Positions 17,327-26,345 of a DNA stretch of 64,000 nt are shown here, in pieces (positions within the stretch are counted from its first letter, which is position 1; every line of letters begins with the position of its first letter). A program made the translations under genes and the position numbers. The stretch is from DASRDU01 sp046331565 (GTDB lineage: Bacteria; Acidobacteriota; Blastocatellia; RBC074), in NCBI GenBank assembly GCA_046331565.1, contig JAXLQP010000001.1, positions 248,001 to 312,000 of the forward strand. Direction: 5' to 3'. The notes beneath the pieces were generated by a model, which saw only the letters and a program-made list of their open reading frames with translations, was not told the origin of the DNA and ran no database searches.

Positions 17327-18799
17327 GTGAATAGAAAACAGGGATTATTCTTTCTGAGCCTGCTGGTCGCCGTCCTGCTGGTGGCCGGGCTGGCTGATCG
17401 TTCACCGGTCTTTGCTCAGCCGGGGACGCCGGAAAAGGCGAAGGGCAGCGGGGCGAACGCTCAGGAACAGAAAAAGGAACAGGATGACGGCCCGGTGGCC
17501 ATTACCGAGCGCAGCCGCAGCGAGCAGAATCAGAAGGAACCGCCAAAGCTCGAACCCGGCCAGCTTGGAGTCATGGGATTTGGTGACATCAACAACAAGG
17601 GCGAAGTCGCTTTCTGGGGCCGGTTCATTTCGCCGGGTTCACCGCAGGGCGTCGGGCGCGCCATCTTTGTCAAATCCGCCGCCGGAATGCGCATGATTGT
17701 GCGTGACGGCGACAAGGCTTCCAACCTGGATGAGCCGCTGACCGATTTCGGCAACCCTTCGATCAATGAAAACAGCGATCTGGTTTTCACGGCCACTTAC
17801 GGGCATCTGGCTCCGCGCACGACAGATCAGCCCGCGCAGCCGGGGCAGCAGACCAGTGCCGCGCCTGAAAAAGAGAAGACCGGAATTTTCATCAAAGACT
17901 CAAAGGGACTGCGCCTGCTGACTGAGGTCGGCCAGGAGGTTCCCAGAATGCCTTCGCATTTCAGCAACCTGGGCAATCCGACAGCCAACACCAAAGGGAT
18001 GCTGACTTTTGTCGGCACCTATGTTGATCCTGACGGGCGCGGGCTGTTCTATCTGGATTCGACGCAGAACCCGCCCAAACTCAGCCTGCTTGTGCGCAGC
18101 GGTCAGCCTTCGGCGGCTGAAGGCCGGATGGTTTATTCCGAACATTTCTATCCTTCGTCCATCAACGAGCGCGGCGAAGCGGCTTTCTTTGTGCGGCTCG
18201 GTGACAGCGGCGGCATTTTCGTCAAACGCGAAAAGGGCATCGAACTGATTGCGCAGCAGGGCAGGGAATCGCCGGTGGCTGAAGGCAAATACATCGGCTT
18301 TGGCAACCTCGCCCCCGCGATCAGCAGCAAAGGCGATGTCGCCTATGTCGGCTTCTTTGACGGCCCGAACGCCGGGCGCGGCCTGTTTGTCAAAGAGGCT
18401 GACAAGGAGGGCCAGCCGAAACTGATCGTCCGGTCAAATGATCCGGTAGGCAATACGGAAGCGAAATTTTCCAGCTTTGCGTCACCCTCCATCAACGCGC
18501 GCGGCGATGTGGCATTCATCGGCTTTTACGGCGGGCGCACACGCGGCATTTTCGTCAAGACCGCGAAGGGCCTTGAAATCATTGCCCGCGCTGAAGACCC
18601 TGTGCCGGGCGGAGACAAAAACGAAGTCTTCAATAACTTTGCCAGCCTGACGATGAACGATCAGGGCCAGGTCGTCTTTTACGGCCAGGTCAGAGGCAGC
18701 GGCACGGTCGGCCTGTTTATCTGGGACGAAAAGGGATTGCGTTACCTGGTCAAACGGGGTGACAAGATTCCCGATCTGAAAGTCGCGCAGAGCAAATAA
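17327..18799 (+). CDS. Secreted repeat protein of unknown function
   Basis: 490 residues from a GTG start, chosen because AGGAGG lies 10 nt before it and it begins just before a clean signal peptide (FFLSLLVAVLLVAGLA, ending near FAQPG). After a low-complexity charged linker (about 32-70) come about seven repeats of 45-65 residues of the type 'INxxGxVAFxG... GIFVKxxxGxxxIxRxGD', for example DINNKGEVAFWGRF, SINERGEAAFFVRL and SINARGDVAFIGFY. The pattern resembles repeat proteins found in secreted bacterial proteins with a propeller-like fold. No catalytic motif is seen. Function unknown; probably an extracytoplasmic binding or structural protein. Confidence 0.8.
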   Translation: MNRKQGLFFLSLLVAVLLVAGLADRSPVFAQPGTPEKAKGSGANAQEQKKEQDDGPVAITERSRSEQNQKEPPKLEPGQLGVMGFGDINNKGEVAFWGRFISPGSPQGVGRAIFVKSAAGMRMIVRDGDKASNLDEPLTDFGNPSINENSDLVFTATYGHLAPRTTDQPAQPGQQTSAAPEKEKTGIFIKDSKGLRLLTEVGQEVPRMPSHFSNLGNPTANTKGMLTFVGTYVDPDGRGLFYLDSTQNPPKLSLLVRSGQPSAAEGRMVYSEHFYPSSINERGEAAFFVRLGDSGGIFVKREKGIELIAQQGRESPVAEGKYIGFGNLAPAISSKGDVAYVGFFDGPNAGRGLFVKEADKEGQPKLIVRSNDPVGNTEAKFSSFASPSINARGDVAFIGFYGGRTRGIFVKTAKGLEIIARAEDPVPGGDKNEVFNNFASLTMNDQGQVVFYGQVRGSGTVGLFIWDEKGLRYLVKRGDKIPDLKVAQSK

Positions 18800-18801
18800 C
18801 C

Positions 18802-18848
18802 ATCAATTCACCGGGCCTCCGGTCGTGAGGCCCGGTGAATTGATTTTT
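18802..18848 (+). terminator. Terminator after the repeat protein
   Basis: 18-nt perfect arms (18802-18819 with 18827-18844), a 7-nt loop and five T. It may also serve the convergent alcohol dehydrogenase on the other strand. Confidence 0.92.
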
Positions 18849-18886
18849 CAGCCGCCGGGTCAGGGCCGCATTCGCAACTGCTCACC

Positions 18887-19927
18887 TCAGAATTCTGTCA
18901 CGACAGTGACGCCCGCGACCTCAAACTTATCCATCTTCACGAGCGCATCAATGGACTGTTCCAGGGTGATTGTCCTGCCGATGAGTTTTTCGGGCTTCAG
19001 TTTTCCGGCTTCGATCATGGCGAATAAGGCGTCATAACGATGCGCCTGCATGCCGTGACTGCCGAGGATTTCAAGTTCGTGCGCAATGACTTTGCTCATC
19101 GGAATAGCAGGCGTGCTTTGTTCCGCCAGCAGCAGCCCGACCTGAATGTGCCTGCCGCGCTTGCGCAGATTGCTGATTGAATTGAAACACGTCGTCGGAT
19201 GTCCGAACGCATCCAGCGAAACGTGTGCGCCGCCTTTCGTAATTTCGATAACTGCTTCGGCAACATTGGCGACGTGCGCAGCATTCACCACCGCCACCGC
19301 GCCCAGAGCCTTCGCCAGTCGCAGCGCTTCGTCAGAAATATCAATCGCCACAACATTCGCGCCAATCGCACTGGCGATCATAATCGCCGACAATCCCACG
19401 CCGCCGCAGCCGTGAACCGCGACCCATTGTCCGGCAGAAGTTCTGCCCTGATCCACAACCGCGCGAAACGAAGTGACAAACCGGCAACCCAGACTCGCCG
19501 CCGCCGCGAAATCCAGCGTCTCAGGCAGGCGCACCAGATTCGTGTCAGCGTGATGAATTGACACATATTCAGCAAATGATCCCCAGTGCGTGAATCCGGG
19601 CTGAAACTGATGATCGCAAACCTGCTGATTGCCCGAAGCGCATTGCGGACAGGCGCCGCAGCCACCAACGAACGGCACGGTAACACGATCTCCGATCTTC
19701 CATCTGGTCACGTCCCTGCCAACGGCTGCGACAACGCCCGCCAGTTCGTGACCCGGCACGTGCGGCGGATGAATGTCAGCATCGTGCCCGACCCAGCCGT
19801 GCCAGTCGCTGCGGCACACACCCGTCGCCATCACCCTGACGATGACGCCGTGCGCTTCGGGCGCGGGATCAGGAACATCTTTGAGTTGTGGCAGTGCATT
19901 AAAGGTTTCGTAAATGACAGCTTTCAT
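18887..19927 (-). CDS. Zinc-dependent alcohol dehydrogenase
   Basis: A 346-residue medium-chain dehydrogenase/reductase. Start set at MKAVIYETFNALPQL (GGGAG box upstream); the frame is open for 91 more codons but that part is intergenic. Catalytic zinc ligands lie in GVCRSDWHGW and GHELAG, the structural zinc cysteines in CGACPQCASGNQQVC, and the nucleotide-binding loop in GCGGVGLSAIMIA. It oxidises an unknown alcohol or reduces an aldehyde. The frameshifted AraC gene lies divergently upstream and may have been its regulator. Confidence 0.9.
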   Translation of the reverse strand: MKAVIYETFNALPQLKDVPDPAPEAHGVIVRVMATGVCRSDWHGWVGHDADIHPPHVPGHELAGVVAAVGRDVTRWKIGDRVTVPFVGGCGACPQCASGNQQVCDHQFQPGFTHWGSFAEYVSIHHADTNLVRLPETLDFAAAASLGCRFVTSFRAVVDQGRTSAGQWVAVHGCGGVGLSAIMIASAIGANVVAIDISDEALRLAKALGAVAVVNAAHVANVAEAVIEITKGGAHVSLDAFGHPTTCFNSISNLRKRGRHIQVGLLLAEQSTPAIPMSKVIAHELEILGSHGMQAHRYDALFAMIEAGKLKPEKLIGRTITLEQSIDALVKMDKFEVAGVTVVTEF

Positions 19928-20408
19928 TCGACTGACTCCCTGCTTGAAATGTTCAGCCATTATGCATATTCCCAGGTAAGGAGAAAGACAGCCAAAGCGG
20001 AGAAGCGTGATTGGTAACGTGCGAATGCGTTCGCCTGTTGACGTGAACACTGCGTTCGCAATCGCAGGCAGGATCGGCGGCAAGGCAGGTTTGCCTGACG
20101 CAGTCGGCGGGTTACTGGTTTTCAGATCGGATTTCAGATCAGTGTACTGGAATCTCAAGTGTTGCGCGATTCTGGCAAATCCCGCAACACCGCCGGACAC
20201 TCAATTGCAAACCGCCCTGGAAACGTACCTCGATGGTCAGTGCCTGAAATCCGCACCGCCATTGTCGCGGAACAGATCACAACGAACGTGCTGATGAGGA
20301 GCGCTGCGCCCGATTGCCCGGTTTGGCGATGTGCGGGGAAGTGCTACACTGTCGCTCACTCCCTTCTGTGTCGTGAGACCCTGAGCAGAGGCCCGGAAAG
20401 CAGGCAGT
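19928..20408. other. Divergent intergenic region between alcohol dehydrogenase and AraC gene
   Basis: 481 nt that should hold promoters for both divergent genes. The only recognisable element is a shortened copy of the family A palindrome (20118-20212). No RNA gene seen. Confidence 0.5.
20118..20212. repeat. Family A palindromic repeat, copy 1 (shortened)
   Basis: The core hairpin pairs GTGTTGCGCGATT (20159-20171) with AATCCCGCAACAC (20178-20190), with one central mismatch, flanked by TTTCAGATCGGAT-like sequence on the left and CCGGACACTCAATTG on the right. It matches copies at 21.6, 29.6 and 32.4 kb but lacks their long centre. Confidence 0.75.
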
Positions 20409-21322
20409 ATGGATCACCACTCTGGTGAAAAGATTTCCGCCGGGACGGCAACTGCTCCGCTGGCGCGGGCGATTGAGCGTCACGTCTGCACTGCCGGTGA
20501 CCGTGGAACGGCGCTTCCAGAACTTTCATTTCACCGCCGCCATATACCGACTGAACCGGTGCCGTGCATTTACCCCCTCAGCCTGGCTGTGACGGTGCAG
20601 GGCGAAAAGCAGGTCCTGGCGGGCGACAAGGTACTCAACTGCTTTCCCGGTCACTCCCTCCTGACGACGATTGACTTACCGGTCGTTTCCCATGTCACAC
20701 GCGCCACGACGCGGGAACCGTATCTCGGACTCCTGCTCAGGCTGGACGTGCGCGCTGTCGCACTGGCGGCGTCTGAGATGACATTGCCGCAACCTGACCG
20801 CAATCGCGCTCAGGAGCAAATCTCAATGGGAAGGCTCGATCCGGCTTTACTTGATGCCCTGTGCCGTCTGGTTGATCTGCTTGATGATTCAGCCCTCCTG
20901 CACGCCTGGCGCCCCTGATCCGGCAGGAAATCATCATTCGCCTGTTAACTGGCCCCCACGGCCCGCACCTTCAGCAACTCATCCTGGAGGGATCTCCAAA
21001 CCAGCAGATTGCCAGAGTCGTGGCCTGGATCAGGCAGAATTTCACCAGGGCTGTTCGCGTGGACGATCTGGCCGCCAGCGCGAATATGAGTCCGTCCACC
21101 TTCCGACAGCACTTTCGGGCAATCACAGGAATGAGTCCGCTGCAATATCAGAAGCTGTTGCGCCTGCAGGAAGCGCGGCAGTTGATGCTGAACCAGAATA
21201 TGGATGCCGGTCAGGCGGCCAGTCTGATCGGTTACGAAAGCGCCTCGCAGTTCAGCCGCGAGTACAGGCGTGTTTTCGGCGCACCGCCGCAGCGCGATGT
21301 CCGGCGCATGCGGTCGAACTGA
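20409..21322 (+). pseudogene. AraC-family regulator, frameshifted
   Basis: The first part (20409-20918) encodes the AraC_N-type sensory domain (for example LSFHRRHIPTEPVPCIYPLSL). The second frame, read from about 20906, continues LAPLIRQEIIIRLL and runs to the double helix-turn-helix domain (VDDLAASANMSPSTFRQHF, GYESASQFSREYRRVFG) ending at 21322. The two join if one base, probably a C near 20900-20908, is restored. Apart from this the gene looks full length and undamaged, so either a recent frameshift or a sequence error is possible. It is divergent from the alcohol dehydrogenase. Confidence 0.85.
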
Positions 21323-21335
21323 ATCAGACCGCGCA

Positions 21336-21420
21336 TACAGTACCGCGAGCGTGAGCGAGCAGAGCCTGCGATAAAAAGCCCTGCCGTGTGACTCCGCTCG
21401 CTCACGCTCGCGGTACTGTA
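21336..21420. repeat. Family C palindrome (GTACCGCGAGCGTGAGCG), copy 1
   Basis: Perfect 25-nt arms (21336-21360 and 21396-21420) just after the AraC gene. A second copy with the same arm sequence lies at 34260-34348. Together with the family A element at 21554-21665 it accounts for most of the 516-nt gap 21323-21838; no gene is seen there. Confidence 0.85.
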
Positions 21421-21553
21421 CCGGCGTGCTGATGTCTGAACGTGCGGGATGCGCTCAGGCTGGTGACGCCAATCAGGCAAGGATTTCGTCAGAACAGGCA
21501 AATCACACAGACAAATCTGCTCTATCATTCTGGATCAGCGGGCTGTCTTCCGA

Positions 21554-21665
21554 TGCGTATCCGGGAAGTGTTGCGCGATTTGCCAAAATCGCGCGGCTTG
21601 CACAGTAGTGCGCTGGCGAGGTCAGCGCGATTTTGGCAAATCGCGCAACACTTCCCGGATACGCA
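21554..21665. repeat. Family A palindromic repeat, copy 2
   Basis: Perfect 41-nt arms (21554-21594 and 21625-21665) around a 30-nt centre. Each arm itself contains a small palindrome, GCGCGATTT...AAAATCGCGC, so the element could fold as a branched cruciform. The right end reads CCCGGATACGCAATTGAAAACCGAT, echoing the left end of copy 4. Confidence 0.93.
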
Positions 21666-21838
21666 ATTGAAAACCGATCCAGGAACGTGATCGCAGACTG
21701 CTGCCGGGCAGCCTGCTCCGTTTTTTAATCTGGCACATCGCTCTGGTCGCTGAAGCCGGACATCACAGGGAGGGAAAATCATGAGCAGAATATCCAAAGA
21801 GAGAATGGATTGTTCATAAGGTAATTCCTCTCCCGTTC

Positions 21839-22354
21839 TTACTTAACCAGCTCAATTGTCGCCTTTAACGAGCCAGGTGCGCTGAATGCTTTCATCTCGC
21901 CGTCTGTCTTTCCGAGGATGACGAGTCCGCTGGAGTAACCGAAATCCCGATAAAAAATCGCCAGATTCCCCCAGGGTGCGTAATAAGCAATGTCTCCGAC
22001 CGCAGGATCGCTGCCCGCAGGCGCGCCTTTGGTGGATAATCGTTTCGGCAGATTGCTGATTTTTTCCGTCTGGTTGTAATCTTCCAAAGTCAGCGTCAGC
22101 GGCAGCAGCGAAGCAAAATCCCGTGCGGCTTCGCTGTTGGCCAAAGTAGCTGTCACGACCTTTTCCCCAATTGTTATTTTGATCTTCATTTCCTTTGCCG
22201 GTTGATTTGTTACTTCACTCGTCTGCGCGGGCGGTGTGCTGCCGACGGTTTCTTTTCCAGCACCACAAGCGATCTGATTGAGGCACAGCGCCAGCGCGAG
22301 CGCCAAAATAAAAGACAATTTCACCAGCATCAGTTCAATCTTTGTAAAGCTCAT
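21839..22354 (-). CDS. Cyclophilin-like lipoprotein
   Basis: About 171 residues from the ATG at 22354; a GTG 4 codons upstream is an alternative and no good ribosome site helps to decide. A hydrophobic leader ends in LNQIACGAG, a plausible lipoprotein cleavage site at the Cys. The C-terminal domain (about 55-171) has the cyclophilin-like pattern IKITIGEKVVTATL, ASLLPLTLTLEDY, GDIAYYAPWGNLAIFYRD. Such proteins have a cyclophilin fold but lack proven isomerase activity. Its last 53 codons are duplicated as a fragment at 25269-25428, on the far side of three oxidoreductase genes. Confidence 0.8.
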   Translation of the reverse strand: MSFTKIELMLVKLSFILALALALCLNQIACGAGKETVGSTPPAQTSEVTNQPAKEMKIKITIGEKVVTATLANSEAARDFASLLPLTLTLEDYNQTEKISNLPKRLSTKGAPAGSDPAVGDIAYYAPWGNLAIFYRDFGYSSGLVILGKTDGEMKAFSAPGSLKATIELVK

Positions 22355-22407
22355 TCGAGAATCCACACGTTATCTGCATCCATCGTAAAAAGCGATCTTG
22401 CACGTTG

Positions 22408-23118
22408 TCACCACGGCAGCGGCCTGCCATCACGGAAGAAACCTCCACTTGGCCCGTCATCAGGCAGCGTTGCCGCCCAGACAATTCCCGCAGCGCCCTC
22501 GGCAACGGAGCGAGGGGCATTGGCACCACCCATGTCGGTCGCCACCCAGCCGGGGCAGACCGAATTCACCAGGATATGAGTGCCACGGAGTTCACCCGCG
22601 AGGGTGCGCGTCAGCGCATTCAGGGCGGCCTTGGTGACCTGATACGCAGGCGGCCCGGCGCCCATGTGCGCCAGCGATCCTGATTCGGAGGATACGTTGA
22701 CGATCCGCGCCGCTCGGCTCTTGCGCAGCAGCGGCAGGAACGCCTGGCACACACGCCAGGGGCCTGACAAGTTCGTGGTGATCGTCTCCCTGACTGTGCC
22801 ATTGATGTCGGCGTTCTCGACCGTCTCCCACGTGTCGTAATTAATGCCGGCATTGTTGACGAGGATGTCGAGTTGACTGTGTCGCCTTGTTACTTCAGCC
22901 GCGGCTTCAGCGATGCTGTTTGCATCGGCGACATCCAGGGCAAGAGGCTCAACGTGACCGGCGCTGCTTAAAGCAGCCGCTGCGGCTTTCGCCTTGCTCC
23001 CATCTCGCGCGGTCAGCAGGACGATGCAGCCTGCGCTTGCGAGTTGCCGACAGACTTCAAACCCAATGCCTCGGTTGGCGCCGGTGACTAATGCTATACG
23101 TTCTGCTTTGTCGCTCAT
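22408..23118 (-). CDS. Short-chain dehydrogenase/reductase
   Basis: A 236-residue NAD(P)-dependent oxidoreductase of the classical SDR type, similar to carbonyl reductases. It has the cofactor motif TGANRGIG near the N-terminus, NNAG, the catalytic Ser region (VNVSSESGS) and YQVTK. The start follows a GGAG box. It is third in a co-directional redox run (93 bp after the Tat-type dehydrogenase). Substrate unknown. Confidence 0.9.
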   Translation of the reverse strand: MSDKAERIALVTGANRGIGFEVCRQLASAGCIVLLTARDGSKAKAAAAALSSAGHVEPLALDVADANSIAEAAAEVTRRHSQLDILVNNAGINYDTWETVENADINGTVRETITTNLSGPWRVCQAFLPLLRKSRAARIVNVSSESGSLAHMGAGPPAYQVTKAALNALTRTLAGELRGTHILVNSVCPGWVATDMGGANAPRSVAEGAAGIVWAATLPDDGPSGGFFRDGRPLPW

Positions 23119-23211
23119 CTTGTTGCTCCGCTTCGTCAGGAAGCGCTTCTACTTATGCGAAGGCATTCCCGAGGCAAATTCATACTGGCAAAGTCGAGGT
23201 TACGAACCTGC

Positions 23212-24450
23212 TCATCTGTTTCTCGCAACCTGCGCCTTCACTTCCATCACATAGCGGTACCGCGCCTTTTTCTCAAAAACTTTTGTCCAGGCATCATCAA
23301 TTCCATTCATCGAGATTTTTGTGATCTCAGGCTTGATCTTATTCTGCGCGCAGAAATCAATGAAGTCCTGGGTTTCACGAATGCCTCCGGTGTTCGATCC
23401 GGCAAGTGCATTTCTATACAGCACCAGATTCATCTGACCGATCTCATTCGCATCAACGACCTTCCCGACACCCACCCGGCAGTAAACCGCATCACGTTTC
23501 AAAAGCGGGATGAACCGATTGAGATCGTGCTTGTAAGGAACCGTATCCAGGGCAAAATCGAAAGCATGATTGAACTTCGAGAAATCAGCCCAGTCTTTGT
23601 TTACGACAACCTCTGTGGCTCCGAAGCGTTTGGCATCGCTGGTCTTTTCCGGTGACGTGGTGAAGACGGTGACTTCAGCACCGAGCGCCACAGCAAGCTT
23701 GACCGCCAGATGTCCAAGACCGCCCATCCCCACAATCGCTACCTTCTTACCAGCAGAGACTCCCCATCGGCGAAGCGGCGAGTAGACCGTTATCCCTGCG
23801 CATAACAACGGGCCTGCTTCTGCGAGGTCAATGGCGGCGGGAATATTGATCACGAAATCTTCATCCACGACGACAAAGGTTGAATAGCCGCCCTGCGTAA
23901 TCGTGCCGTCTTTGTCTTTGGAACCATAGGTCTGGGTGTTTCCGTTCAGGCAGTAATTCTCGTGTCCTGCCTGGCATTCCGCACAGACACGGCAGGAATT
24001 CACCATCGTGCCGACACCGACCCGCGCGCCGACGGTGAATTTGCTGACACTTGATCCGACCGCGACGACTTCGCCAGCAATCTCATGACCGACAATCCGG
24101 GGATATTGAATCTTGCCCCAGTCACCGCGAATCGTATGGATGTCAGAGTGACAGACACCGCAATAGTGAATCCTGATAGCAACGTCTTTGGGACCCAGTG
24201 CTCGGCGTTGAAACCTCATCAGCCTGTGCGGTCCGGTCGGAGAATAAGCAGCCATTCCTTCCGCCGGATATGGCCCGTCTCCGATGGCAACAGCACTTTT
24301 TGTGTTAGCTGCATTCGCAGTTTGTGAATTCAGCAGGTTGGCAGTGCTGACGCCCGCTGTTGCAGTAGCTGCTGAAAATATAAACCCTCGGCGCGCGTGA
24401 CTGACAGTCCCCGGTTCTTCTGATTGAGTCTTATCGTTTGTGTCTCTCAT
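23212..24450 (-). CDS. Zinc alcohol dehydrogenase (CAD/YahK-like) with Tat-type leader
   Basis: 412 residues. The body (from about 65) is a medium-chain dehydrogenase of the cinnamyl-alcohol type: zinc ligands in CGVCHSDIH and GHEIAGE, structural cysteines in CRVCAECQAGHENYC, cofactor loop GMGGLGHLAVKLA. Unusually, the first 60 residues form a twin-arginine-like leader (HARRGFIFSAATATAGVS), suggesting export of the folded enzyme or an inherited leader. AAGGAGAAGG lies before the ATG. It follows the SDR gene by 24 bp, so they are probably co-transcribed. Confidence 0.9.
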   Translation of the reverse strand: MRDTNDKTQSEEPGTVSHARRGFIFSAATATAGVSTANLLNSQTANAANTKSAVAIGDGPYPAEGMAAYSPTGPHRLMRFQRRALGPKDVAIRIHYCGVCHSDIHTIRGDWGKIQYPRIVGHEIAGEVVAVGSSVSKFTVGARVGVGTMVNSCRVCAECQAGHENYCLNGNTQTYGSKDKDGTITQGGYSTFVVVDEDFVINIPAAIDLAEAGPLLCAGITVYSPLRRWGVSAGKKVAIVGMGGLGHLAVKLAVALGAEVTVFTTSPEKTSDAKRFGATEVVVNKDWADFSKFNHAFDFALDTVPYKHDLNRFIPLLKRDAVYCRVGVGKVVDANEIGQMNLVLYRNALAGSNTGGIRETQDFIDFCAQNKIKPEITKISMNGIDDAWTKVFEKKARYRYVMEVKAQVARNR

Positions 24451-24474
24451 TACCTTCTCCTTCTGGTTTGGAAA

Positions 24475-25248
24475 CTAAGCCACCGTTTGTCCGCCATCGG
24501 CGACCAGAACGTGCCCAATGACGAAGGGGGCTGCATCCGAACACAACCAGAGGACGGCATTGGCGATCTCCTCGGGCTGACCCATCCTTCCGATTGGCTC
24601 TTCTGAAACCACCTTCGCCCGCCCTTCGGCAGTGCCGCCTGTGAAGCGATCCATCATCGGAGTGGCGATGTAGCCGGGAGCGACGGCGTTGATGCGGATG
24701 TTCTGCGCAGCGTAATCGAGCGCCGCCGATTTGGTCAGTCCGATCACGCCGTGCTTGGCGGCAGCGTATGCGCCTCCCCCTTTGATGCCGATGACGCCAG
24801 CGCCTGATGAAGTGTTCACGATAGCGCCGCCGCCTTGCTTGAGCAGCAGCGGGATTTCGTATTTCATACAAAGAAAGACGCCGCGCAGGTTGACGTTCAC
24901 AATCCGATCCCACTCATCCTCTGCGAAGTCCGCTATTGCGGCGTTCCGCTGTTCGACGCCTGCGTTGTTGAAGGCGAAATCCAGCCGCCCGAACGCTTCG
25001 ATGGTCTTGTCCAAAGCTGCCTTCACGTCTTCTGCTTGCGTCACATCGCACTTGATGGCGAGCGCGCGCCCACCTTGTTCTTCGATCAAGCGCGCCGTTT
25101 CGCGGCTCCCCTGTTCTGAAATATCCGCCACCGTCACACTCGCGCCTTCGCGGGCAAACGCGAGCGCCGTAGCGCGTCCGATGCCGCTTCCTGCTCCGGT
25201 CACAAACGTGACCTTCCCTTGAAAAAATCCATTCTTGTTCGTTGTCAT
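24475..25248 (-). CDS. SDR-family oxidoreductase
   Basis: 257 residues, resembling glucose 1-dehydrogenase and 3-oxoacyl reductase-type SDRs. Motifs: TGAGSGIGRATA, NNAGVEQ, the catalytic Ser (NTSSGAG), YAAAK and the C-terminal VADGGQTVA. A strong GGAGGGA box precedes the ATG. The substrate cannot be told from sequence; it lies with other dehydrogenases in one orientation. Confidence 0.92.
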   Translation of the reverse strand: MTTNKNGFFQGKVTFVTGAGSGIGRATALAFAREGASVTVADISEQGSRETARLIEEQGGRALAIKCDVTQAEDVKAALDKTIEAFGRLDFAFNNAGVEQRNAAIADFAEDEWDRIVNVNLRGVFLCMKYEIPLLLKQGGGAIVNTSSGAGVIGIKGGGAYAAAKHGVIGLTKSAALDYAAQNIRINAVAPGYIATPMMDRFTGGTAEGRAKVVSEEPIGRMGQPEEIANAVLWLCSDAAPFVIGHVLVADGGQTVA

Positions 25249-25268
25249 ATTTTCCCTCCTTATATTTC

Positions 25269-25428
25269 TTACTTAACCAACTCGATTGTCGCCTTTACTG
25301 AGCCAGGCGCGCTGAATGCTTCCATCTCGCCGTTTATCTTTCCAAGGATGACGAGTCCATTCGTGTACCCGAAATCCTTATAAAAAATCGCCGGATTTCC
25401 CCAGGATGCGTAATAAGCAATGTCTCCG
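25269..25428 (-). pseudogene. Fragment of the cyclophilin-like gene
   Basis: Read on the minus strand this encodes GDIAYYASWGNPAIFYKD and on to TIELVK-stop, nearly the same as the last 53 residues of the lipoprotein at 21839-22354. There is no start or N-terminal half: similarity stops abruptly at about 25428. A partial duplication, marking a recombination joint between the SDR and cupin genes. Confidence 0.9.
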
Positions 25429-25469
25429 GTTTTTCTCGCCTGATAAAAGGCAATTGCAAAAACATCCGT

Positions 25470-25865
25470 TCAGCCTTCGTATTGCTCGTCAGTGACCTTC
25501 TCCATCCACTCAACGACCTTGCCGTCGAGTGCTTCCTGAATGGCGATGTGCGTCATCGCGGTAGTCGGCGTTGCGCCGTGCCAATGCCTTTCATTCGGCG
25601 GGCACCAGACCACATCGCCCGGACGAAGTTCCACTTTCGGGCCGCCTTCGCTTTGCACCCATCCATACCCGGACGTGACGATCAGGGTCTGGCCGAGCGG
25701 ATGGAAGTGCCAGGCTGTGCGAGCGCCTGGCTCGAACGTCACACTCGCGCCGCGAGCGCGTGCCGGTTCGGGCGCTTCGAACAAAGGTTCAATGCGCACA
25801 TTGCCGGTAAACCACTCGTCCGGCCCTTTGGCGGAAAGCTGTGAACCGTTTCTTTTGATCTCCAT
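25470..25865 (-). CDS. Cupin-domain protein
   Basis: 131 residues forming a single small beta-barrel. Cupin motif 1 reads GARTAWHFHPLGQTLIVTSG and motif 2 PGDVVWCPPNERHWHG, giving the His ligands for a metal. Related proteins act as small-molecule isomerases, lyases or dioxygenases, or have no known activity. A GGAGG box precedes the ATG. It lies 18 bp after the DUF2255-like gene, so an operon is likely. Confidence 0.9.
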   Translation of the reverse strand: MEIKRNGSQLSAKGPDEWFTGNVRIEPLFEAPEPARARGASVTFEPGARTAWHFHPLGQTLIVTSGYGWVQSEGGPKVELRPGDVVWCPPNERHWHGATPTTAMTHIAIQEALDGKVVEWMEKVTDEQYEG

Positions 25866-25883
25866 TTTCTTTAGTCCTCCACT

Positions 25884-26282
25884 TCATTGAACCAGGAACT
25901 GGCTTGCGCGCGGCATCAGTTTGATCGTTGTGCCGCGCGCCTCAGGAGCCACCATCGCGTTGACGTAGCTTGCTCCGTAGCCGCTGTATTTGGCGCGATA
26001 TTCGGCATCAATCTGGTCGTTGATGCCGGGATCGCTTTCATCTGCGAAGGTGACGTCTCTCTCAATGCCACCGGCGCGAATCCGACCTTCGTGACGCGAC
26101 TGGGCGGCGCGAAACCATGAACCGTCGCGCCCTTTGTAAGAGCGGACGTAAAGATTATCGCCGTGACGCACGACCCAGATCGTCACCGGGTTGCGCGGCG
26201 TGCCGTCGTCGCGGAGTGGCGCGATCTCCAGTTCATCCGCTGCTCCGATCTTATTAAGCTCTTCGCTCGTCCATGTATTCAT
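25884..26282 (-). CDS. DUF2255-like protein
   Basis: 132 residues from MNTWTSEELNKIG, chosen because GGAGG lies just upstream; the frame opens 16 codons earlier. The sequence (TIWVVRHGDNLYVRSYKGRDGSWFRAA) resembles small split-barrel proteins of the DUF2255 type that may bind flavin or a related cofactor. No catalytic residues can be named. Confidence 0.75.
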   Translation of the reverse strand: MNTWTSEELNKIGAADELEIAPLRDDGTPRNPVTIWVVRHGDNLYVRSYKGRDGSWFRAAQSRHEGRIRAGGIERDVTFADESDPGINDQIDAEYRAKYSGYGASYVNAMVAPEARGTTIKLMPRASQFLVQ

Positions 26283-26345
26283 CGCAATTTCCTCCGCAAA
26301 TGCGGAACAAGATGGCGTCTTGTTCCACATTCAATTTGCCTTGCT

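Noticed and set aside
19928..20200. N-terminal extension of the alcohol dehydrogenase by 91 codons
   Set aside because: The extension is intergenic, includes part of a palindromic repeat, and the family start MKAVIYET with a GGGAG box fits better.
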